From positions 1 to 6,467 of the forward strand of contig RFJB01000159.1 of assembly GCA_003695045.1 (NCBI GenBank): a stretch of 6,467 bases of DNA, written 5' to 3'. A model generated the notes under the pieces. It was given only the letters and a program-made list of their open reading frames with translations. It made no database searches and was not told where the DNA came from. Both the position numbers and the translations under genes were made by a program. Shown here one piece after another: positions 1 through 5,504 of this stretch. The first letter of the stretch is position 1; each line of letters opens with the position of its first letter. The DNA comes from Candidatus Woesearchaeota archaeon. Its GTDB lineage: Archaea > Nanobdellota > Nanobdellia > Woesearchaeales > J091.

Positions 1-667
1 GTGAAACATTGGTCAGCACTTCCATCGTGTCTGCAGTGCCCGCGGGGCTGGTGATGCTCCTCGTGCTCGTCTTCGGAATGAAAAGCCCCGCGGCTGCCAG
101 TATCGGAACAACAACCATGGTTGTCCTGTTTCCTGCTACTCCTCCGATGCAGTGCTTGTCAACAACAGGGTAAACATCCAGCTCCAATGTTTCCCCCTCG
201 TCAACCATTGCTTTTGTGAGCGCAATGGTTTCTCTCATGGAAAGCCCCCTGAAGTAGTTCGCCGCGATGAAATATGTCAGCTCGACATCGCTGAGGGCGT
301 TTGAGACAGTGTCCCGCACTATTGTCCTCAGCTCTTCTTCGCTCAGCGAGTGTCCGTCAAGCTTCTTTCTTATGTAGGAAACAGATACCGGCCTCTGGTC
401 AACGAAGAGAAGCACGCTCTGCCTCGGCCTCAGGTCCAGGAGGTTCATGAGCTCCACGTTGAGAGCCACATGCCCCGGGGGAACAGCATCGTCTGAAACC
501 GCGATGTCTACGAGCGCTCTCATCTGCTTTTCCGGCTTGTGCGCGTTTCTGAGAAGAACCCTGTCAGTGTGGTTAAGCCCGTGCATCTCTGCATCAAGCT
601 GGTTTATGATGGCAATCATCGGCCCTCCGGTAAGAACTTCAGTGCTTCTCGCTGTAAGCTTAATCAT
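1..667 (-). CDS. deoA: AMP phosphorylase (archaeal thymidine-phosphorylase family), N-terminal part
   Basis: Partial: 222 codons from ATG at 667 to the left window edge; the family is usually about 500 residues. AMP phosphorylase converts AMP (also CMP/UMP) plus phosphate to ribose-1,5-bisphosphate and free base, in the cytoplasm. In archaea this feeds R15P isomerase and form III RuBisCO. Seen in the translation: an N-terminal barrel-like domain (about residues 1-88) typical of archaeal members; the helical domain (about 98-160); the phosphate/substrate motif KHCIGG (171-176) with GNRTT (179-183); and the family signature STRSITSPAGTADTMEVL (201-218). The start is supported by GAGGTG 5 nt upstream (673-678). 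An in-frame GTG two codons earlier is too close to that site. The ATG overlaps the TGA of a short upstream frame (ATGA), which suggests translational coupling to the AI-2E-family gene. Substrate choice of AMP over thymidine rests on family resemblance. The 'deoA' symbol is the name used for archaeal AMP phosphorylases. Confidence 0.93.
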   Translation of the reverse strand, partial: MIKLTARSTEVLTGGPMIAIINQLDAEMHGLNHTDRVLLRNAHKPEKQMRALVDIAVSDDAVPPGHVALNVELMNLLDLRPRQSVLLFVDQRPVSVSYIRKKLDGHSLSEEELRTIVRDTVSNALSDVELTYFIAANYFRGLSMRETIALTKAMVDEGETLELDVYPVVDKHCIGGVAGNRTTMVVVPILAAAGLFIPKTSTRSITSPAGTADTMEVLTNVS

Positions 668-759
668 GCGCACACCTCTTTTTTGGACTCTTCCTTCTTT
701 TCTTCCTCTTTTTTAATGACCCTTGCAGTATCTCTTTTTCTTTTACCCTCTTCTTTCAC
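664..759 (-). CDS. Short Lys/Glu-rich reading frame between AI-2E gene and AMP phosphorylase (doubtful)
   Basis: A 31-codon frame starting GTG at 759 and ending TGA at 664-666, overlapping the AMP phosphorylase ATG as ATGA. The product would be very charged, with runs such as KKEEEKKEESKKE, and has no membrane segment. It lies in the same frame as the AI-2E-family gene immediately upstream: only TGA (763-765) and one Ala codon separate them. It could therefore be a real small gene, a C-terminal charged tail cut off by a nonsense mutation, or chance in a purine-rich stretch. No convincing Shine-Dalgarno sequence precedes the GTG. A second frame is also open across most of the stretch, so openness is weak evidence for coding. 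Confidence 0.25.
   Translation of the reverse strand: MKEEGKRKRDTARVIKKEEEKKEESKKEVCA
673..678 (-). promoter_or_regulatory. Ribosome binding site of AMP phosphorylase
   Basis: GAGGTG on the minus strand, 5 nt before the ATG at 667. It fixes the start codon and lies inside the short upstream frame, as expected for coupled genes in one transcript. Confidence 0.7.
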
Positions 760-762
760 TGC

Positions 763-1866
763 TCAAAACTCAAATTCCTTTCCATAGATTTCCATGAATG
801 TGACAAGCAGACCGAGTATGAGCGGACCATAAATCACGCCGACAATCCCCATAAGCTTGAGCCCGCCGAGAAGCCCGATCAGCACGAGAGCAGGATGAAG
901 CTTTGCCTTTCCGCTTATCAGCTTCGGCTTGAGGAAATTGTCAACAGTCCCCACGATAAGCATTCCGTATGCAAAGAGCCCGATGCCCCTTCCTGCCGCA
1001 ACCCAGGAGCCGACAACCACTCCCTTGATTATGAGGTAGAGCGACGCGGGACCCCAGACAATGGCGGTTCCCACCATGGGAATCAGCGCGGCTATTGCTG
1101 TCAGTATGCCCCACACCACCGGCGACGGAAGCCCGAAGATGAAGAAGCCGATGCCGGCTATGACTCCCTGCGCGAACGATGTGAGCAGCTGGCCGTAAAC
1201 CACTCCGTGAACCACGTTACCTATCTTTTCCTGGAGCTTTCTCTCCTGCGACTTCTTGAACGGCACGAACTCCCAGAAGGAGTCAATCAGCCGCGGCCCG
1301 TCCTGGAGCAGGTAATACATTATGAACAGCGCCAGAAACAGCTCGAAGAGGCGGCTCGGAATGGAAAATATGAAGTTTGACGATGCGTCAACAAGGAACA
1401 GCGCGCCTTTCTTGAATGCCTCTCCAAGGTAGAACGCGATGTCTGTCTCGCTCATGAAGCTTCCAAGCCGGGAAACAATCGTGCAGTAAACTCCGCTGCT
1501 GTTGGCGGAGCATCCCTGCTCGAGAAGCGCGCCCTGCGATGCCTCCCTTGTGATCAGGTACGCATTGTAAGCTTCCCTTGACAGAATGTTCAGGGTGAAA
1601 ATGAGAGGGATGATTATGATCAGAATCACAATTACTACCGTCAGGATGCCCGACACTGCCTTGCTCTTCACCTTTCTCTTCAGCCACTTGAACATCGGAA
1701 AGGAAAGGTAGGCAAGTATGCCTCCTGTAAGTATTGCACTGAGAAACTGGAACATGACCGCAGCGCTAAGAAGCACCACTACCAGAAAGCTTGCCAGGAA
1801 GAAGTACTTCTGCTTTCTTCCAAGCACTTTTTCCGACTCGCCCATGTCATGTTGTTTTCCAGCCAT
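763..1866 (-). CDS. AI-2E/PerM-family polytopic membrane transporter
   Basis: 367 residues, the usual length for the AI-2E (PerM/YdiK/TqsA) family. Members are membrane exporters or Na+(Li+)/H+ antiporters in bacteria; the substrate of archaeal members is generally unknown. Seen: hydrophobic segments at about residues 21-38, 40-56, 71-95, 165-188, 226-246, 248-282, 294-310 and 323-358. Family-like motifs include FIMYYLLQDG (181-190), the long stretch IFGLPSPVVWGILTAIAA (243-260) leading into LIPMVGTAIVWGP, and DNFLKPKLISGKAKLHP (309-325) followed by a Gly-rich final segment. The start is supported by AAGGAGGG (1872-1879) 5 nt upstream and a TATA-like box at 1899-1907. An extended loop after the third segment (about 96-164) holds two cysteines, C119 and C128, which could form a disulfide if external. 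It is followed within 95 bp by AMP phosphorylase on the same strand, so the two are probably co-transcribed. The family call is firm; the transported compound cannot be inferred. Confidence 0.88.
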   Translation of the reverse strand: MAGKQHDMGESEKVLGRKQKYFFLASFLVVVLLSAAVMFQFLSAILTGGILAYLSFPMFKWLKRKVKSKAVSGILTVVIVILIIIIPLIFTLNILSREAYNAYLITREASQGALLEQGCSANSSGVYCTIVSRLGSFMSETDIAFYLGEAFKKGALFLVDASSNFIFSIPSRLFELFLALFIMYYLLQDGPRLIDSFWEFVPFKKSQERKLQEKIGNVVHGVVYGQLLTSFAQGVIAGIGFFIFGLPSPVVWGILTAIAALIPMVGTAIVWGPASLYLIIKGVVVGSWVAAGRGIGLFAYGMLIVGTVDNFLKPKLISGKAKLHPALVLIGLLGGLKLMGIVGVIYGPLILGLLVTFMEIYGKEFEF

Positions 1867-1871
1867 TCTTG

Positions 1872-1879
1872 CCCTCCTT
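1872..1879 (-). promoter_or_regulatory. Strong Shine-Dalgarno of the AI-2E-family gene
   Basis: AAGGAGGG on the minus strand, 5 nt before the ATG at 1866. It favours this start over the in-frame Met at residue 8. Confidence 0.75.
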
Positions 1880-1898
1880 CGTTCTCAAACACGCCTCA

Positions 1899-1907
1899 TT
1901 ATATAAA
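1899..1907 (-). promoter_or_regulatory. TATA-like promoter of the AI-2E / AMP phosphorylase unit
   Basis: The minus strand reads TTTATATAA in the 63-bp gap between the PH-like gene and the AI-2E-family gene. It is preceded by an A-rich stretch that could serve as BRE. The expected transcript start about 25-27 nt downstream (near 1876-1880) gives a very short leader that just includes the Shine-Dalgarno. This suggests the AI-2E/AMP phosphorylase unit can be transcribed independently of the PH-like gene. Confidence 0.55.
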
Positions 1908-1929
1908 CCTTTTTTTCGGGGCGCCGCTC

Positions 1930-2439
1930 TCACGCCTGGCTTCCGGCCTGCCCTTCCGCTTTCTGCTGCCTGTAATAATTCGCGTAATACACCGCATACT
2001 TTCTGTACTGCTCAAGATACGGAACAATCTTCTCAAAGTTTTTCACGAACCTCATTCTTCCATAACCAATCACGATTGTTGCCGTCCCGAAGATTTTGTC
2101 AATGAAATTCTGCTCTGCCTCCGGCGGGCTTGCCTGAACCCAGAAAACCTCGTCCTCGTCCTTCTCAGAATGGATGATTATCCTGTCCGTGTAGACCTCT
2201 GCCCTCATCCTCTTTGCTTTAGTCCATTTCAGCACGATGTCGAGCAGGAGCAGCATTCCGAGGAACGCCCATATGAGCCAGTTCACGATGTCCGGAATTT
2301 CCATCTTCAGGAGAAACACATTCACCCAAATCCCGGCATAAAAAAGCACGCAGAGGAATGCCGTTTTTATTCCCTCTGGAACGAGAACTCTCGCAAGCGA
2401 GGGCTTTATGACATACCTCGGATATCCCTGTGCTGGCAT
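1930..2439 (-). CDS. Small membrane protein with PH-like (bPH2/DUF304-type) domain
   Basis: 169 residues. Two adjacent membrane segments (about 26-46 and 50-70) are followed by a predicted cytoplasmic beta-rich domain (about 72-127) running from EVYTDRIIIHSEKDE to KIFGTATIVIGYG. This matches the bacterial membrane-anchored PH domain pattern (YdbS/YdbT-like): 'y.lTddRi', a hydrophobic strand, and a terminal 'r.fGtgtivi'. A helical, Tyr-rich tail (about 132-169) ends in Gln/Ala/Gly. The function of such proteins is poorly known; they are assumed to act at the membrane surface. No catalytic residues are seen. The start is supported by GGAG (2449-2452), 9 nt upstream, though the spacing is a little long. 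The domain assignment rests on pattern resemblance only; a structure prediction would settle it. Confidence 0.65.
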   Translation of the reverse strand: MPAQGYPRYVIKPSLARVLVPEGIKTAFLCVLFYAGIWVNVFLLKMEIPDIVNWLIWAFLGMLLLLDIVLKWTKAKRMRAEVYTDRIIIHSEKDEDEVFWVQASPPEAEQNFIDKIFGTATIVIGYGRMRFVKNFEKIVPYLEQYRKYAVYYANYYRQQKAEGQAGSQA

Positions 2440-2477
2440 TTTTTGTTTCTCCGCTCTTTATACCGCCATCTATCTTG

Positions 2478-2506
2478 CTTAAAAATTGGAAACCGGCGTT
2501 ATAAAG
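2478..2506 (-). promoter_or_regulatory. Candidate TATA boxes for the PH-like gene
   Basis: Two minus-strand candidates: CTTTATAAC (2498-2506), which would start transcription near 2475 and give a leader of about 36 nt, and ATTTTTAAG (2478-2486), which would start near 2455 and give a leader of about 16 nt. The second resembles the short-leader arrangement of the neighbouring AI-2E-family gene. The choice between them is not decidable from sequence. Confidence 0.4.
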
Positions 2507-2521
2507 ATTTGTGAGCATTCA

Positions 2522-2538
2522 GGAGAAGTAAGTTCTCC
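2522..2538. promoter_or_regulatory. Inverted repeat in the divergent promoter region (possible operator)
   Basis: GGAGAA, a 5-nt spacer GTAAG, then TTCTCC: a perfect 6-bp dyad. It lies just upstream of the minus-strand TATA candidate and about 75 bp upstream of the plus-strand TATA boxes. It could be an operator, or a small hairpin if transcribed. The arms are short, so chance is possible. Confidence 0.25.
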
Positions 2539-2581
2539 CGTGTTCTTTCCCTGCAGCTTTCCCGCCGTTTTTCACCAAATC

Positions 2582-2600
2582 CTGAACAGATAACTGAACA
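2582..2600 (+). repeat. Tandem CTGAACA boxes upstream of the YyaL-CcdA promoter
   Basis: CTGAACA occurs at 2582-2588 and again at 2594-2600, 12 bp apart, directly upstream of the TATA-like elements of the 2645 gene. The position is where archaeal activators bind. A third copy (6165-6171) lies between the TATA box and start of the 215-residue gene, but one more copy is inside the coding sequence near 4482, so significance is uncertain. Confidence 0.25.
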
Positions 2601-2620
2601 TTTAAACCGAGATTTTAAAA
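2600..2620 (+). promoter_or_regulatory. TATA-like promoter of the YyaL-CcdA fusion gene
   Basis: ATTTAAA (2600-2606) and ATTTTAAAA (2612-2620). The second is centred about 28 bp before the ATG at 2645, so transcription would start at or within a few nt of the start codon. No Shine-Dalgarno is visible between it and the ATG. Together these suggest a leaderless mRNA. If the first box is used, the leader would be about 15-20 nt. Confidence 0.5.
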
Positions 2621-2644
2621 ACTGCGCAGCACGGCAGAATCACC

Positions 2645-5308
2645 ATGCCTCACAACAAAATCCCGCTGAGGAACCCGGAGAATCGCCCATTCCTGCTCCT
2701 TCCAGTTTCTGCATTCTTCATTTTCCTTCTTTTCGCTTTCTCTCTCGTCTCAGCTCCTGTTGTTTCTGCAGGAGAGAAATACTCCTTTGAGAATGCTGAG
2801 AAACTCAAGCCGCTTATAGAATGGCGCGACTACGGTCCCGAAGCATTTCAGGAGGCGCTGAAAGAGAACAAGCCAATATTCCTCCTCTTGACAGCACCCA
2901 CATGGTGCTACTGGTGCCAGGTTTATGAAAGCGAGGACTACCTTTTCAACGATGCGGTCTATCCGTACATCAACAGGCACTTCATACCAATCTATGTTGA
3001 TGCTGACAGGAGACAGGACCTTACCAGAAAATATCTTGAGGGGGGCTGGCCCTCCACAACAGTTATGACGCCCGGCAGGCAGCGCCTCTTCGGCTTTTCA
3101 GGAGTGCGGCCTGTCAGCATAATGCTTGAGAACCTGAAAAAAGCCGTTGATTATGTCAATTCAACGCGCGCCTCTTCATCAGCAAACAGCCCCTCTCTCA
3201 CGGCAGAACTCTACAGGAAAGAGTATGACAACAAATCATATCCGATTCCTGACTCTGCAATGCTTAACCGCATCATAGCCGGCTACAAATACCACCTCCT
3301 GCAGGTCTTTGACCCTGCTTTCGGCGGCTTCGGAACAGGCCAGAAATTTCCCCAGGGAAGGACTCTTGATTACGCGCTTGAGAAATACTCCCGCTCAGGA
3401 GACGAGCGATTCCTCAATGTGGTTCTTACCACAATGAGAAACCAGTACACAAAAACCGACGAGATTGAAACGAACTACAACCTGTTCGACCCTGTTGAAG
3501 GCGCCTTTCACCGTTACGGCACAAGGCGCGACTGGACTCCTCCGCACTACGAGAAGATGCTTTACGACAACGCCCGCCTTCTCAGGGCGTACTTCCACCT
3601 CAAAGTCATGGCAGACATGGACGCCGTTTCTTTGTCGTCTGACGATTACGCGGTCCTTAACGACATTGTTTCAAAGACGCTCTCTTACATAAGCAAAAAC
3701 TGGTATGATTCTTCAGCGGGCGGTTTCTACGGCAACACTGACGTCCACGGCGAGGACTCATACTACGGAAAAAATCCCAGGCCTGAAGAAAAGCCCCGCG
3801 TGGAGAAGACAAAGTATGCCGACTGGAACGGGCAGGCAATAGTTACCTATGCAAATCTTTACAGGTGGTCTTTGAACAGCACAAACACGAGCCGGGCGGA
3901 ACTCTATCGCGGCGTGGCAGAAAAAAGCATTAACTTCTTCCTCAGCGAAATGCTTACTGAAGACGGTTTCTACCACTATTACGCAAACAGCACCAGGGCT
4001 GTACGGGGAACTCTTGCCGACAACGCCTACATGCTGCTTGCCCTCGTTGAGGGCTTTGATGCCCTCGAAAACGACGAGTACCTCCGCGCGGCAGAAAAGA
4101 CGGCGGATTACATGCTGGAGAATCTTTACGACTGGAGAAATCACGGCTTCATTGAGAGAAACAGTCCTGATTTGGAACTCTATGCTCCCGGAGAGCATAT
4201 TGACCTGAGAAAGCCGGTGGAAGAGAACGGGGTTTCTTCATATGCCCTTCTCAAACTCTACCTTTTTACCGGAAAGAAGGAGTACCTTCTTGCAGGGCTT
4301 GAAACCCTTGGATATGTTGTTTCCAATATGGTGGGCCTCGACAGGGGCTACTATGCCGTCAGGGCGGCAGAGCTTGTCCTGAACGAAGACCTTCTTTCCG
4401 AATACGCATCAAATGCCAATGCTCTCTCCTCGATTGAGAATGAAAAAACATCCTCGTTGTGGATTGACAAGCTCTTCATGCCTGAACAGGGCAGCCAGTC
4501 CGAATCTGTCACGCCTGACTTCCGGCTCAAAGACGAGAACGAACTCAACCGGCCCCTGCTTTTGCTTCTCGTAATAGCTGTTGCTGCAGGACTGCTCTCG
4601 TTTCTTTCTCCCTGCACTTTGCCTCTCGTGCCTGCCTATGCCGCTTTCTTTCTCAGGTCTGAGAGGAAGAACATAACGGGAATGACTCTTTCTTTCCTGG
4701 GGGGACTCGCGCTTACATTCACAGCCATGGGCGTAAGCGCTGCGCTCATAGGCAGAGTGACGTCAAACAACCTTGAGGGCTTTGAAAGAATCGCGGGCGC
4801 TCTTCTTGTGGCAGCAGGCGTTTACATCATTTCAGGAGGCGGGTTCTCAGGGCTCAGGATAAAAAAGAAGAAGCCAGCCAGCTACGCGGGCGCTTTCCTG
4901 CTCGGCTCTACAATGGGCGTTGCGTGGACGCCCTGTGCGGGACCAATACTCGTTTCAATACTCATTCTCGCTTCAGCATCGGAAACAGTTCTCTCCGGCG
5001 GCCTGATGCTTCTCGCCTACTCTCTCGGTCTCGGGCTTCCGTTTCTTCTTTTCTCCGGATTTGCTTCTTCCGCCGGCAGAAAGAGCCGGCTGTGGAAACT
5101 TCTCAGAGGAAAAACAATCAGCATCAAGATTGCCGGCAGAAAGTTTTCATTCCACACTACGTCCGTTTTTGCAGGAGCCCTCTTTATCATCCTCGGAGTT
5201 CTGCTTTTCACAGGCACATTAACATCATTTAACAGGTTCATTCCGGCCGGCTCCTTGCAGAGAATTATCTTTTCCGGTGAAGAAAAGCTTCTCTCGCTTG
5301 TCAGGTAA
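2645..5308 (+). CDS. Secreted DUF255/YyaL-SPATA20-like thioredoxin-barrel protein fused to CcdA/DsbD membrane reductase
   Basis: 887 residues in four parts. (1) Signal peptide or anchor: hydrophobic core about 16-37, possible cleavage after VVSA (39-42). (2) Thioredoxin-like domain, about 55-172, with TWCYWCQ (redox Cys88 and Cys91) and GGWPSTTVMTP (133-143), as in DUF255/YyaL/SPATA20. (3) Six-hairpin alpha/alpha barrel, about 200-580, with family motifs GGFGTGQKFP (227-236), GAFHRYGTRRDWTPPHYEKM (286-305) then LYDNARLL, ADWNGQ (392-397) and LADNAYMLLALVEG (457-470). (4) CcdA/DsbD domain, about 637-865, with six likely membrane segments and GLLSFLSPCTLPLVPAY (649-665, Cys657) plus AWTPCAGPI (760-768, Cys764). 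CcdA passes electrons from cytoplasmic thioredoxin across the membrane, so the inferred role is to keep Cys88/Cys91 reduced outside the cell. These are the protein's only four cysteines. Five N-X-S/T sequons (172, 196, 411, 414, 448) lie in the external part. YyaL relatives usually lack both export signal and CcdA. The barrel's substrate is unknown. Confidence 0.9.
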   Translation: MPHNKIPLRNPENRPFLLLPVSAFFIFLLFAFSLVSAPVVSAGEKYSFENAEKLKPLIEWRDYGPEAFQEALKENKPIFLLLTAPTWCYWCQVYESEDYLFNDAVYPYINRHFIPIYVDADRRQDLTRKYLEGGWPSTTVMTPGRQRLFGFSGVRPVSIMLENLKKAVDYVNSTRASSSANSPSLTAELYRKEYDNKSYPIPDSAMLNRIIAGYKYHLLQVFDPAFGGFGTGQKFPQGRTLDYALEKYSRSGDERFLNVVLTTMRNQYTKTDEIETNYNLFDPVEGAFHRYGTRRDWTPPHYEKMLYDNARLLRAYFHLKVMADMDAVSLSSDDYAVLNDIVSKTLSYISKNWYDSSAGGFYGNTDVHGEDSYYGKNPRPEEKPRVEKTKYADWNGQAIVTYANLYRWSLNSTNTSRAELYRGVAEKSINFFLSEMLTEDGFYHYYANSTRAVRGTLADNAYMLLALVEGFDALENDEYLRAAEKTADYMLENLYDWRNHGFIERNSPDLELYAPGEHIDLRKPVEENGVSSYALLKLYLFTGKKEYLLAGLETLGYVVSNMVGLDRGYYAVRAAELVLNEDLLSEYASNANALSSIENEKTSSLWIDKLFMPEQGSQSESVTPDFRLKDENELNRPLLLLLVIAVAAGLLSFLSPCTLPLVPAYAAFFLRSERKNITGMTLSFLGGLALTFTAMGVSAALIGRVTSNNLEGFERIAGALLVAAGVYIISGGGFSGLRIKKKKPASYAGAFLLGSTMGVAWTPCAGPILVSILILASASETVLSGGLMLLAYSLGLGLPFLLFSGFASSAGRKSRLWKLLRGKTISIKIAGRKFSFHTTSVFAGALFIILGVLLFTGTLTSFNRFIPAGSLQRIIFSGEEKLLSLVR

Positions 5309-5317
5309 GAATATGGA

Positions 5318-5438
5318 TGCGGGGGGCGGGATTCGAACCCGCGAACCCACTAAGGGACAGGATTTCCAAAGAATTCACCGGCTTCTGCCGGCTGTCCCCT
5401 TAAGTCCTGCGCATTTGACCAGGCTTTGCTACCCCCGC
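5318..5438 (-). tRNA. tRNA-Leu(UAA) with a 35-nt intron
   Basis: Minus strand, exon 1 5438-5399 and exon 2 5363-5318, giving an 86-nt mature class II tRNA. Acceptor GCGGGGG pairs with CCCCCGC, with discriminator A73. The D arm is GCA/TGC. The anticodon stem CAGGA/TCCTG encloses loop C-T-TAA-G-A, with anticodon UAA at 5400-5402. The long variable arm has CCC/GGG around TTAGT. The T arm is GCGGG-TTCGAAT-CCCGC. The UAA anticodon and variable arm identify leucine, reading UUA (and probably UUG). CCA is not encoded. The gene converges on the plus-strand fusion gene, and its 3' end is 10 bp from that gene's stop. Loss of the intron restores a 7-nt anticodon loop exactly. Confidence 0.93.
5364..5398 (-). 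other. Intron of tRNA-Leu at position 37/38 with relaxed bulge-helix-bulge
   Basis: 35 nt lie between G37 and A38, the canonical archaeal site. The intron forms a GCCGGC/GCCGGT hairpin closed by AGAA. A bulge-helix-bulge can be drawn with 5' bulge AG|G, 3' bulge AA|A, both cut after the second base. The central helix CTTA/TTGG has one U-U mismatch and one G-U pair, and a short inner helix GGA/TCT follows. The mismatch makes it a relaxed motif, suggesting a splicing endonuclease with broadened specificity. Confidence 0.75.
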
Positions 5439-5471
5439 ATAGGGCAGGCATGTTCCAAGAAGTGTTCCTGT

Positions 5472-5479
5472 TTTTAAAA
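5472..5479 (-). promoter_or_regulatory. TATA box of tRNA-Leu
   Basis: The minus strand reads CTTTTAAAAAC around TTTTAAAA. It is centred about 37 bp upstream of the mature 5' end, so the transcript would start about 10 nt before the tRNA, leaving a short leader for RNase P to remove. Confidence 0.5.
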
Positions 5480-5504
5480 GGTTTGTTGTTCGGCCCGAAT
5501 CATT

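Noticed and set aside
763..765. TGA as a recoded sense codon (Trp or Sec) joining the AI-2E protein to the tail
   Set aside because: Other genes here end in TGA and use TGG for Trp normally, and no selenocysteine element is evident, so a genetic code change is not supported. The in-frame continuation is reported separately.
447..787. Two plus-strand frames at the left end
   Set aside because: They are shadows of the AMP phosphorylase and spacer; the minus-strand protein matches a known family over its whole length.
895..1380. Plus-strand open frame of 161 codons
   Set aside because: It lies antisense inside the clear AI-2E-family gene and its charged, His/Arg-rich product looks like a shadow.
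1849..2514. Plus-strand open frame of 221 codons opposite the PH-like gene
   Set aside because: The minus-strand frame encodes a coherent two-helix membrane protein with a PH-like pattern, Shine-Dalgarno and promoter. The plus-strand translation is compositionally odd, with no domain.
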